A stretch of DNA of 64,000 bases from NCBI GenBank assembly GCA_963978545.1, contig OZ021726.1, positions 31,158,459 through 31,222,458 of the forward strand. The letters are read 5' to 3'. Each line of letters starts with the position of its first letter. The stretch's first letter is position 1. Origin of the DNA: Linyphia triangularis (Eukaryota; Arthropoda; Arachnida; Araneae; Linyphiidae). A program made the translations under genes and the position numbers. Below the pieces are notes generated by a model, which saw only the letters and a program-made list of their open reading frames with translations, ran no database searches and was not told the origin of the DNA. Below are positions 31,511-43,904 of this stretch, one piece after another.

Positions 31511-33280
31511 CATTTTTGTGTTTATGGCCTTTCCGAAACATTTAGAATAAAAAAATAAAAAAAACAACAATGGACAATTCCCGCATTTTTTTTTTTTTTT
31601 TTTTTTTTTTTATTTATTCTAAATGTTTCGGAAAGGCCATAAACACAAAAATTTCTACTCAATGCGCTTTTTTAAAAAAAAAAATTATAATCAAAGTTCC
31701 GTTGTTAGACGTTGGCTAGAAAACGATTCAGTAGGCTCGAATTGAATGTGACGTTAGTGCTTCCCAAACATCTTGGCTTGAAATGCGGCAACGGAACCAA
31801 GTTTTGGAAGTTTCTCGCAAATCGGGCCAACTTGTAAGGGATATGACAACGCCAACTATTTGGCAGAAACTCACGATAATCATAGAAACGATAGGATCTC
31901 TTGACGTCACGAATTTTGTTGAATGTTTTAATTGGACTAGTTTTGGCTAGGTTTTGGTGCATTTTCTTTTCTTAATATTTAAATAACTATTTTTTTAAAA
32001 GAACTTTTGCTTAAATATTTGGAATCATAAGTAAATTCTTCATAAATACATACCAATTTCCAGTTGCGGCCCGTGGTCGCAAACGTTAGTGCAGCCGGAA
32101 ACATGCGACTTCCCCCAAACCATACACACACTTTCCACAATCATGTACAATCACACTTAACTTTTTTTTTTTAAATTACCATTTTGAAAATCGGATTTTT
32201 TTTTGCACTTAAAAGTACATAGTTAGTAATGATGTTTAAATGGGGAAAAAATTTAGTTTTATTCAAAAATTAATTAACTCATTAACATTTGACTGGTTAT
32301 ACTTAGAATATTTTTGAACAGTGATTGCTTGAGTTTTATGTAGCCAAGAAAAAAAATTATGATTGGAAAATTGTTCGTAATATCATTCTTAACGTTATGA
32401 AACTCCATTTAGTTTCTAGAATTTATAGTTTTTTTTAATAGAATTTTTTTAATATTGAAAGTAGAAAAACGCAATTTTTCTAAAAATTTTTGTATTTAAA
32501 AATATAGCAAAATTCATTTTCTTTTCCAATCAATTTGATTGAGGTTCAAAACATTTAATAATTAATGCAGATTTGAATTCTCAAATCATTTTTCAAAAAA
32601 AATTATATCAAACTTAAGTTATTACTGTTTAAATGAAGTTTCACGTGCCAAAAACAAGATTTTTACATGATGAGCTTAAAATATTCAAATTTATTTACAG
32701 AACAAAATAGTACTTCAAAGTAATAAAATAAATCTCAAGCCTTCAGATGATACCATTATCTTGCAAAAATTCTACCTAGAGATTGCTTTAAAGCAAAAAT
32801 TCTCAAGGACAGCCGTAGTCAGAAAATCGCTGATATGGCTGCTTTGTTACACATTTTGTGAAGGGAAGGCTCCAATTGATTCCATTGGTTACCATGGCAA
32901 CGTCACAGCCGTAACGCGTTTCAGGAACATGGCTGCTGTTCAGAGGAAGATCACCATTACTGGGAAGGTTTTTTTTGCCCTATTGAATTGATTATTGAGG
33001 CAAGAAGTTTGCTGTTTATTGGATATTTTTACACTTACCGTAGAAATTGGATCTTTATTTTAGAAAATTGTAAAATATATAAATTTAGTTTTGAACTAAT
33101 AAATATAGATGCAGCCCAGCTGCGTTGGCTGTAGTGCACAAGCCGTCACTGCTTATTTCACTCGTTTTAAAAAAATACGGGAATTGTCCATTGCACCTCA
33201 GTTTCATTATACATTGTTATGTTTTAAATCTCGGTATGCGTGGTTAAGATCATAAGAGGTCAATAAGTTCAGGTTACAAT
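31511..33280. mobile_element. composite insertion in the older P-like copy
   Basis: This interval is absent from the 46977-49017 copy. It starts with a 39-bp perfect inverted repeat (31513-31551 and 31613-31651). TGGACAATTCCCGCAT (31571) is repeated inverted as TACGGGAATTGTCCA (33176-33190), suggesting TIRs of an inner element. It includes family B copy 2 (32855-33150). No coding frame recognised. Confidence 0.5.
32855..33150 (+). repeat. family B dispersed repeat, copy 2
   Basis: See the copy at 30375-30610. This copy is longer and carries a TTTATTGGATATTTTTACAC insert-like segment. Confidence 0.6.
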
Positions 33281-33629
33281 TCAGAGGTTAATACACAATA
33301 CACATAACTACACATTCAGAATTACATAGCTGACAGATTTTGTATTGGTAGGTAACATGTGAATGTTAATCTTTGTTCGGTTTTACTTTTTCGTTGAATG
33401 TGTAATAAATCCCTTTACACAACGAGTTCTGTATGAACTGTACTTTTATATTCAAATGCACTGCGTCATTATTGACTGTTTTCTTTTAACATTAAAACCA
33501 AATTAAAGAATCAACTATATGTCTCTCCATTTCCAGAGAGAAGAGCACTCATGCTATACCATTCGAAACTTGATCTCCTAAATGCAATGACAAAAATCTG
33601 AAAGCTCCATCTCAACTCTGTGGCCTTAC

Positions 33630-36275
33630 CAGTGGTGTAGTGTAAAATGAAAAGGTGTGGGAACGCTTATATTGCATCGTTACAAACGTATATATATTTT
33701 TTTTTTGCATGTTGGGGGGGGGGGGGGACAACTAAGAATAAATAACTTTATTAATATTACTTTAATAATCTCAAAACAGATAATGGATAATGAGCACATC
33801 AAAAATTAAAAAGAAAAAAAATGTGTTTAAACAGCTTTTTATTTAAATCACTTTTTTAAAACTATTAAGTTATATGGAATTTTAAACGAAATTTGCTTTG
33901 CACAACCCATTTTAAAAGATTGTTTGACACTTTATAAATATATTATAAGACATTTTCAAACATATATTGACATAAATTTTTAAACATATTTTTTACAACA
34001 ATTTTTAAGCAGATTTTTTACAATAATTTTTAAACAGATTTTTTACAAGATTTTTTCAACAATTTTCATTCAGAAAAATTTCAATGAGAGATCGAATTTC
34101 CATTAAGACATGTTTGACTTAGAACCCACCCTAATAGGGTCATCAGCTGGTCTGGATTTTCGAAGCCTAGATTTAATATAATCATCTGACTTCTAGAATT
34201 TCAGAGATGCCTTACAAGCAATGGGTTCGGATAAATTCCAAAATTCTGTAGAGCCTAGAAATAAGTTTTCGAAATAAATTAAAAAGATTGCGATTGTTGC
34301 AGATGTCAATTGAGAGTTTTATGGTTTTTCTCCATCTCGAGGTAAAAATATAGAGAAGTTCCTGGTGCTTGATAGACCCTTCCTTTTCTTTTAAAAATTT
34401 CTTTCATTAATAAAATGAAATTAAGAACTAGAAGAATATCAATTGAAAAGTTTGAATTTCTTGATAAAATATTAATTTGTGTAACTATCTCTTATTTTAA
34501 GAGGGATATCCAACTGTAGACTCACTTGCCAAACGTATAGATTTGCTTAGGACATTCCTGGTTTTTCAATTTTATCCAGTTAAGTTTGTCAATTCGACAG
34601 TGGCGACAATCGTCAAAAGTGGGTATGAATCGGGCTATGGAATCGGGAGCGAAAGCAAACTGCAAAATTTATATGATATTGCCATCAAAATCACTAGATT
34701 TTAAAAATGATCGAGGCAATTTCTTTCTCTTATCGCCGACACTGTATTTAGTGTAGATGGTTTTTTTTTTTTTTTTAACTTGGGGATAAAGATTTTTTTT
34801 CCCTTCTTTTTACGAACTGCTGTGCTACATTTTTGGAATAAACTCAGAAATAACTGTAAATGTAAGCGTTTTCATTCTCAAACCGAAAAGCAATTTACTT
34901 TTGCATTTTAAAATACATTTGAATTGCTTTCCTACTATTTCACAGCCCAATTTCGATGTATTATACCCATTTACAAAACCATTAGAAGTTTTATATTAAG
35001 CAAAATGAAATATATAACATCAACAAATGTGAATATCTTCACTTTTTGAAAAAGGGCTGATTCATTACCATGGATGCTGGCAGCATTATTTGTAGAAAGT
35101 TGCAAGGGAAAAAAATTCTTTGCTTGCTCAAACTTTGATTTTCAAAACTATTTTCCTTCTCACAATGATAAATATAAAATCTGTTATTAAATGGCACACA
35201 ATTTATTTTTTCCAGTGAATTTTGGACTTTCCTCCAATTTTATAAAAATTTAAGCAACCAGGAGCGTCCTCCCATGCATCGTATTGGCGCCACCCATTTC
35301 CATTATTTTTACGTATTGAGTTAAATTAAGTAAGAGGAAAAAATCAATACAGTTTTGAATATATTTTGTCATGTTCAAATAACGTATCAGTTTGATTCTC
35401 CTTTCATCAGGCAGGCCAATATAAATGCATAATTTCGTGATCTCAAAACACCCTAAAAGCTAATACGAAATATCAACCTTTCATCTAGATTCTTAGCACC
35501 AACCAGTTTATTCCGTCAGAACCCCAGGTTTTTTCACTTTTTTGGATTGTTAAAAAAAATGCATCTTTTATAGTCATTTGTTTTTTCCTTTTGAAAGAGT
35601 TAATTTTTTAGCTACGGCGCAAGGTTTACAAATATATTATTAAGTGGGTGATATAAAAATAAAAAAAATAAAAAATCTAAAAAACGTTATATCACTTTTG
35701 TTGATAAATCGGTGAGCGTTCCCGTTAAAATTTGAGGAGGAGAAACACTCTTCAAGGAAAGGGCACAAGGAATTGTATGTGTCAGACCACAGTTTTGTTC
35801 TTTAAAAATGGAAATAGTTGGCGTGAACTTGTGTATGGAAGTTTTAATCCGTATTCATAACAAGCCATACACTTTTGACCTCTGAAATTCATCCACAAAT
35901 ACAGATCATTCGTTGAAGAAGATACTACCTCCTATATTTCAACACCATGTAGGAGAGGGGGGGGGGGGACAATTTAATAGATGTGTCGGATTGTTGATGG
36001 AATGGCCATGTGCAAGTTGCCTCGCCTCTTGAAAGGGTTTTGCAAATACTTGAATTTGCCTGCTCAACTATGAAGTCGTGGATTGAGAACGAAAGTATAG
36101 TTTACACGAAAGAACTTTTCGTTTTCTTAATGAACTTTACGTTGAGTGTCACATAAAGAAAAAAATAATAATAAATACAAATTAAATAAAAAATGTAGGT
36201 GAGGGAACGCCGTTCCTCCTTCTAAAAGGGTAAAGGATCGTCGTTCCCACGCGTTCCCGCTCCACTACACCCCTG
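33630..36275. mobile_element. hAT-type element, 2.65 kb, non-autonomous
   Basis: Termini CAGTGGTGTAGTG at the left and, inverted from the right, CAGGGGTGTAGTGGAGCGG. Flanked by a perfect 8-bp duplication, GGCCTTAC (33622-33629 and 36276-36283). GTGGGAACG blocks are shared just inside both ends. I find no hAT transposase domain in any frame; the interior is AT-rich and has G12-type runs near both ends. Confidence 0.9.
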
Positions 36276-37129
36276 GGCCTTACATTACCATAACGAGCCT
36301 CTCTTTATTGGGACCCATTGAAGGGAACTATACAAATATCAAATTATGGTGACCTCTTCCTCTCCTAAAACGAAGATAACCAGGTCCAAAAAAAGAAAAA
36401 GATAAGATCCAACCTTCAAGAAAACGTTTCTTTACAATTCAAACACCTCAATTGTTTCTTCTAAAATGTCAGTTATTGAAAATCAATATTGTCTGTAGGC
36501 AAATTTAAATTTAAATAAGAATATTCGGCGATGAATATATACAATGATAAAAACAGTTTTTATTGAAAATTAGATCATTCCCACTCATTAGCTTTATTCT
36601 GAATATAAAGTAATGTATGGTTATTTAGGGGATTAATTTCTAAATTTTCCATTTGGTGATTAAAAAAAATCATCAAAGCTTTTGTCCAGGAAATTGAAAC
36701 TACATAATTTCATTTTGAATTCATTCCAACACAAATAAATTGTTTTAGAAACTAAACTGAATGCAAAGTATAATAAGACAGTAGCAGAAAATGACTTACT
36801 TTTGAAATGAAATTTTCAGTACTCTAGTCACTTTTTTTGACGGCCGATTTGTACATCAAATTCAAAACAAGCAGCCATCGTCTGAACAAAATGCGTTAAT
36901 GTTTTGAATAACTGTGCCCATAACTCTTCGCCGGTCCTATGTCACGGATTTGGAGGTTTATAACCAGTCTGTTTTATTCTTTGGTCTATGCAAAGCCAAC
37001 TACGATAGTAAATATGACTTCCGATTTGAAGAATCTCCCATAAGAACAGAGGCATCACTATTTATTTATACATTTTAAATTAAAATTTTATCATTCTATC
37101 TGTGTTTTTTTTTATTTTAACGCAACAAA

Positions 37130-37131
<2 letters not shown>

Positions 37132-37173
<42 letters not shown>
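37132..37173. repeat. T42 homopolymer
   Basis: Forty-two consecutive T. Many A/T runs of 15-40 nt occur elsewhere in the window; this is among the longest. Confidence 0.95.
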
Positions 37174-37176
<3 letters not shown>

Positions 37177-37826
37177 GTTTGAGTTTTTATAAATAGAAAC
37201 ATTAGGAACATAAATTAATAAACTTTTGATTCATAACAAACACTTATGATAAAATACATTCCATGCAAAATGTTTTGTTAGAATGGTAACTCTAAAGCAA
37301 TACTTTAAAACATTATTCAATTCGAACAATATAAAACAAAACATCAAGTACATAAGTTAGTAAATTTGGAAATATAAAACAATATGAATTTTCGGAATAA
37401 TGTTTCTGGCCTAAATTGAAGAAAGGTGATTTAAAATTAATTTTAAATGGAATTGTTGATTTAAATATGCTCTCCAATTTGAATAGTTATAACTGAAAAT
37501 TAAAATCGTAACTATTCTCAATGACTTAAAGATAAAAATAAAATCTTTATTTTATGTCCAAATTAAGCTAGTTTTCATCACTTGGGAATTGATGACAAAT
37601 ATTTAACTTATTTTTTAAAGAATTTTAATCGCACATGGGAACAATAAATTTTTTATCCATACTTTTTTTAATACAAATCTCAAGAAATATAGATCATAAA
37701 TTCGACATGAAAATATCCCTCCGCCGTCTGCTATTCGCGTTTGTAACGAAGAAATGCTCGTTACCTAGTGGATTTATTTAGAAACATTATTATTCCCGTT
37801 AGGTGATATTCCTTCCGTAGACTTGC
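37174..37826. other. AT-rich non-coding sequence
   Basis: No gene or element boundary recognised between the homopolymer and the 8-kb composite. Confidence 0.4.
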
Positions 37827-38974
37827 ATTGCAAACAGGAGCGGTCAAAGCAAATTTTTAACACTAAGCGAGAACAATTTTGGCGCCCTCCCCCAATTTTG
37901 GCGACCCCCCCCCCCCCCAACTTTTATTAAATTCTTATCCCTCTCCAATTTTTAGAGTTTGGAATCCAAATATTTTGAAAGATTTATGTTCTATGCAAAT
38001 TGCAAATTATTTATTAAGTATTAAAAAATATATACCTAAAAACCTTAAAATTAACAATTAGTCGGCGAAAACAGAAGGGGAGAGAAAAAATTTAAATTTT
38101 TAAAAACAAATTAATTAAATTTAGCATTTATATTATTGAAATTTGTTACCCATTTTCCTTCCTCTACTAACATGCATAATCATATAACAAATATTATAAA
38201 CATGTAAATTTATCAAAAAAATATGTTTCCGGCACTTAAAATACGATAATAAATATTACTTGTCAAAAATGGAATGTAATCTAAATTTTAAAATGCCACT
38301 AAAAACGAAATCGAAAATTTAAAATAAATCTTTAAAATTATTTGACATGACATGTCTCAATTAACTATGTATGAACAATTATTATTTTCTTATTTATCAA
38401 CATGTTCTTCTTGGTTTTGTGGGTGAACTCTCTTTACAATCGCACATCGACAGCGATTACTGCATTAGGGAACTAATTTAGCAGTTGTATAACACCATTT
38501 TGACTCGAAAAAGTTTTTAAACTTTCGTTAAGTTAACAATATATTAAAATATAAAAAAACGCCTAATTATTTGTATTTACTTATTTAAATTATGTAAATA
38601 ACTAACAACAACAACAAAAAACTTTATAATAGAGTACAATGATTAATTTCATTTTTTTTTTTTCGATAATAAATATACATATTTTAAATGCTAACTATTC
38701 TTTATATTTCATTGGATCATATTCAATTGAAACATGTAACTAATACCAATTTAAAAAATATTTCATCACTGCAAAAATTAAAATTGAAGTCGCCGTTTTA
38801 TCTTAAAATAGTCTCTTCTACAATTTTATCCTAAAACAATTTCAATATAAAATTAAATTGCATGGCTTGTTTTGAAATTAGGCTACATTCTTTCCATAAC
38901 TAAATTTTTTCAACATAACTGAAATAACATAACTTCATACTTACAATTCTCGGAATTTCTTCGCTTGAGGTGGA

Positions 38975-39154
38975 TTGGTTGTATTCAGATTATCTGGCGT
39001 CGTCAGCAGCACGAGGGCTATAATGCCCCGAAACATTCGTCATTAGACAAGCCAACATACATTTACAAACACCCATGCCTAACACGGGACTCGGAACCCG
39101 CAACCTCGCGGTCTAGAAGCTAGCACGCTAACCACTATACTGTTTGGTCGGCAC
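38975..39154 (-). mobile_element. tRNA-derived SINE, copy 2
   Basis: Minus-strand copy of the 25727-25908 SINE: GCCGACCAAACAGTATAGTG head, B box GGTTCCGAGTCCC with one inserted base, ATGACGAATGTTTCGG body, CCAGATAATCTGAA tail. It is flanked by a perfect 13-bp duplication CGCTTGAGGTGGA (38962-38974 and 39155-39167), a hallmark of retroposition. Confidence 0.93.
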
Positions 39155-39727
39155 CGCTTGAGGTGGAAGACGGTAGTATAAAAAACTGTTTCATGACTTT
39201 TGCCTGTTTTTCATGTTGTTTTGTTTCTTGAGCTTTCCTTTTCCTGTTAAACCATCCGGATAGTTTTTTCTTTCCTAACATTTTGTTATACATAGAACAA
39301 AAAAGAACGCAGATAGAGTTTGCAATACTTTTACTAGAGAATAATGTGAAAAAAATGAAGTTTTTTTGCTATCGAAATTTCTCCCGTCAAAATTTCACCG
39401 AGACTCGCTAACTCAAAGGTGTCTATAAAACCACACCCAGAGACTATATGGCATCTCCACTTTTAAGGAAATGCAGGCAGGCCCCTTCTAAGTACTTGAG
39501 GGAAGGGGACACTGAGTCATTCTAGGAAATTTCCTCCTTTACGTAATTAACGAACTCCCCCCCCCCCCCCCCTCTCCTTCAAGTTGACCGGTGTACATGA
39601 TTTTTTGTTACAAGTCGGGACCGTGCACTAAATGGGAACCTCTTTTGCTATCTACAATAGTTTATTGTAGTCAAATTCTCAATCTGACGTATTGGTACAA
39701 ATTGGCTTTCTTGGATGATGGATTACA

Positions 39728-40305
39728 CAGGGTGTCCACAGAAAAGTTATTTTAAAATTCCCTGATATTTCCCTGATTATTCCCTGTAACACCCAATTTT
39801 TTCCCTGATTATAAGTTATCGACAAAATATATATAAATAATAAACTTTCAAGTAAAAGAACATTCAAATTCACCATCATAAAGAAAATTACGATGCATGT
39901 ACTGTTTATCTTTACACATTTATGACACAAATACCAAATTGCTTCATTTAGTGTAGTGTATGTATAGTGTACCTGTACTGTGCATGTGCAATTATACTTT
40001 AAAATCACACTTTTTTTTTCATTACAATCTAATCTCAAGAAAAGAGGACTCTAGTATTATATTTCAGATTTAATAAGCTGTTTTCTTAAGTAAAATTTTA
40101 AAAATAAAGTCAAACCATAAATCATGTCAAAATGGATCAAACACACACACACATTTAACAAATATTCTGTATATTATATTAACTATTTTTATTTTCTGAA
40201 TACTTGAAATTGTAATCAAATTTCAAAAATCAATAATTACTTTAAAATATTTTCGTAAAGTAAAATTTTTATATTTTATGAATTATATATCAATTTGTGC
40301 ATTTG

Positions 40306-40339
<34 letters not shown>

Positions 40340-42631
40340 TAAATGTGGTTGGATTGGGGGAGTTACACTATTTTCATTGGCTTTTTAGTTTGCATAATTT
40401 TGTTGTCCAAATTGTTCAATTTCATTATTTGCATTATTTGAAATTTTCTTTTTTGTTTAAGATCAGCTGTAGCCGCTGTTTAAGTACAATACCCAAGCAA
40501 AATTTTTACAAAATAAACACATTTTCCCCAGACAATTAATTTTAAACAATTATACATAAAAAAAATGCTTTAACTTTAAACTATTACTTACATCGATAGT
40601 TAAATGTAAAATTGTTTTTCAAGTTAAAATAAACAATTTTACATTCAATAGCAGTTAAAATTACAATTTTAAATAAGGATACATAATAAAAACTGGGACG
40701 ATTTGGATTAATTTCTTGTGCAAAATTAAATTAAAATTCTAATCATTCATCATTAATTCAAACCAAACGGTGAAAACGATCCTCACATACACACTAATAA
40801 CGTACATAGCGGCTTTCACATCAGCGGAAGTCTAGGCGAATGACACCAAAACGACGTCGCGAATCTCGCCAATAGCTTCAGTTAAAACGGCTTAATTCTA
40901 AAGGGAAATTACAGCTACTTCAACGTAAATATCGGTGATAGCGGCCGCCGTACGGGCGCAAATCTCGGCAATTATATTAAACCAACAATCGGCAGAAATG
41001 CCCGTACCGGTGCAGACGAAATGCCCGGTAAGAAGGTTCCGTGATTGTCAGACTTTTAAGTCCAACAAAATTGTAATACAGATTTGTATCGATCTCAGGA
41101 ATGATCAAAATTTCAATTAAAAAAAAAAGTCGAAATTCGAGTTTTAGCTGAACTGTACTATGTCCGACAAATGCAAACCTCTGCAATAACGTCAGTAACT
41201 ATTATTTTGGAGTAAGACTCGACTAAAATGAGTATCACACAGCAACGTAATAACGGCGATAACGCTCGCCATAATTACAGGAATAACTGCCATTTCATCA
41301 GCGTAACGTTCTGCAAAATGGCTGTAACATACCAATGTAAATAATTCCGATAGAGTCTAACATTACAGAAAAATAAGGGGTGGAGGAGATAATAATTCCA
41401 TCGGTGGTTTGGGGAAGACTGAACGCATGCAGGTTCTATGATTGTCAGGAAATTTTAATCTCCGAGATCAATGAGAAAATTGTGGGAAAACTTTGATAAG
41501 TGGAAAAATAAGAAAAATTCACGAAAGCGAAAAGATCGGTGGAAGCAATCACATCCCTGCATTAAGGCAACAATTGGCAAAAAAGGACCATCACACCAAC
41601 GTAAATATCAACGTTAGCATCCAATATATCGATGGAAATCGCTGAAATAGACGCGATTCTATCGACGTCACAATCTACGAAATTGACAATCACAAGCGTA
41701 AATCTCGGCGATATAGACAACTATTGAGGCGCAAACCTTGGAATAGTGATTAATAGGGTCTAAAATGAACATCACAAGAATGTAAATCTCGGTGATAGCT
41801 CCCTTCTTAGCAGCGAAAATCTCGGCAATAACAAGCTTAACATCAGAGTAATGTTCGGCGAAACTAACCACCACACACCAGCATAAATAACAGCGATAGA
41901 TGCTGGCAATCAGCAAGAAAAGTGGTCATTACATCACAAGTTTGGGGAAGTCTGAAAGTATGTAGGTTCCTTGGTTGTCAGACAAGCAAGTAAACCCAAT
42001 AAAATTGTAATGCAGTTTTGAATCCGTCTCAGGAATGATGGAAATTTCAACAAAAAATGCTGAAATCCGTGTTTCAGCAGAACTGTACCATGGCTGACAG
42101 GTGCAATCTCTGAAATAGCGTCAGTGACAGATCACGAAAATGAGCAGCATGCAAGAACGTGTTTCTTGCCCTCTATAATCACGAAAATATCGGCCATTTT
42201 ACCATCGTAAAGTTCAGAAAAATGACCATCAAATACCAACGTAAATAATGCCGATAGACTACTATAATATAAGAGAAAAATGAGGAAGAAATGTAGTCAT
42301 TCCATCGGCGATTTGAGGCAAATCTGAACGCAAGCAGGTTCAGTGATTATCAGGAAATTTTAATGCGAAAAGTTGCGTGGTCGGTCTTGCGGTCCGAATT
42401 TTTTTTTTTTTTTTTTTTTTTTTTAACTTTTTCTAATTTATTTCAAATTGATTTTTATATTTTTGGTAGCAAGGTATTTTTAATTGTCAAAATTAAAAGG
42501 TTCATTTTAATTTCGGAAAATTCCTTTTAACTTTTTGACAAAATCCCTGATAATTCCCTGATTTTTCCAGAAATTCCGAATTCCCTGACTTTTCCCGATA
42601 TTCCCGGTTTTCCCGATCTGTGGACACCCTG
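39728..42631. mobile_element. TIR element with internal satellite-like array
   Basis: Inverted termini CAGGGTGTCCACAGA at both ends and a 5-bp duplication TTACA (39723-39727, 42632-42636). TTCCCTGAT repeats several times just inside each end, in the same orientation on both sides rather than inverted. The interior is split between an AT-rich left third and a CpG-rich repeat array (about 40790-42380). No transposase. The superfamily is unclear. Confidence 0.8.
40790..42380. repeat. degenerate 33-bp-period CpG-rich array with a 0.93-kb higher-order period
   Basis: The motif GTAAATCTCGGCGATA and variants recur at 33-bp steps, for example at 40925 and 40958, 41698 and 41731, and 41782, 41815 and 41848. 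An AGGTTC..TGATTGTCAG block recurs at 41034, 41431, 41964 and 42336. The alternating spacing (397, 533, 372) and pairing of variants indicate a higher-order unit of about 930 bp present about 1.7 times. The array is much richer in CpG than the surroundings. Confidence 0.75.
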
Positions 42632-42636
42632 TTACA

Positions 42637-43071
42637 CTACCCTGTTGAGACGGCAACTTTAAAATGCTGAGGAGTCCAGCACAATAGTTTGAGGGTCATT
42701 TATTGCCATGTATCTGTCTGGTACATTTTTTTAGTTGCCGGTCAGTAAACAAGTCTCACGACCTATTGGCGACAGTTTTACATCAACCATTTAGCAAGAT
42801 CACCCATCCTTTCTGCAGCCCACTTTCCCGCCCCGAAAAAGTACCCCCCCGAGAAGGTGTGAGGTTTTTTGAGATGTCCGAACAAGATGCTCTGTCGCCA
42901 ACTATAGTAATGGGTTTATAGCCCAACAATAGTCTGCACGATTGCGGCACGGGTGGTCTTCAGACTTCTTTGGACCTTTTCTCGCCTCTGGCGTGAAGCT
43001 ATTTTCGGCCACTCTTCCACCAATGTCCCCAATAGCCCCATATTTTTCTTAGAATATCCTATTACTCCTAC

Positions 43072-43105
<34 letters not shown>

Positions 43106-43904
43106 AGGGACGTATGGAAGCAATTGGGATTTAAAAAAAAACTTAGGGTAGGCAATTATATTTAAACATTAAAAAAAAAAAAGGGAAAAAAAAGGAACTT
43201 CCGGGCCGGCCCATTTTTTACAGACACTAATCGACCTGGTCCGTGCTCCGGAAAACCAAATGGCCAGTACGCTCGTGGTTTGACGGCTTGAACAAAACTC
43301 ATTAAACTTTAACGGCGGTTTTCCGCTTATTTCTCATGGATTTCAGACATTATTAAGATCGTTGCAAAACCTAATAAATACCTCATCGTGTGAAGTTCAG
43401 CTATTTGATATGGGTTGAGGTACCTCAACTTTAAAATGTGAAAACTAACCGTTAACATTTTTTTATATATTAAATACCTTTATCAATTATAATAGTACTA
43501 TACTACTATAGATGAGTATATATAAATATACTTGTCATGCATCCTTTTTACCAATATGTATTGCATCTGCAGTAAATCGTTAATCTATATAGTTTGGAAT
43601 GCAATAATTATAATTGCGCTTTTATGTCATAACATAGAATAATTTTATTAAGCAACTCAAAATTGTCCATATTATTATTTCAACAAATATATATTACTCA
43701 TATATGATACATCTAGCAAATTAAGCTACTCTAGACGTTTTTTCGATCGAAGAAAAATAAAATATAGAATTAAAGTGATTTCTCTGAACACTTGCTTTAT
43801 TGACCTGCCTTTTCCTAAATTAATTTCTAATAATAAAGTATAATTACTAGACAATCAATCAAACACAATGTAGATTGTTTAGAGGGAACACGTTTATAGG
43901 GGAC
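42637..43904. other. non-coding part of the 8-kb composite
   Basis: The 42640-43330 part is less AT-rich and may be decayed coding or repeat sequence, but no domain is recognisable in the frames at 42703-42921 or 42953-43165. From 43340 onward it is AT-rich. A26 run at 43074-43102. Confidence 0.4.

Larger units (their letters stand above)
30724..37000. mobile_element. P-like TIR element, older copy split by later insertions
   Basis: The left end CATAGAGCAAAGAATAGGAG matches 46977. The right end (TTATTCTTTGGTCTATG at about 36980-37000) matches 49017. Between them, blocks 30724-31200, 31416-31510, 33281-33629 and 36284-37000 align in order with 46977-49017, for example TGTATACATTATGCTGCATT and ACACAACGAGTTCT.TATGAACTG. 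Their sum is close to the 2.04 kb of the intact copy. The other segments are later insertions. I see no matching target duplication here. Confidence 0.7.

Noticed and set aside
41668..41916. 82-codon minus-strand frame with repeated IAEI/ITEI phrases
   Set aside because: The internal similarity comes from the 33-bp DNA repeat (an exact multiple of three), not from a protein; the frame is not maintained in the other parts of the array.
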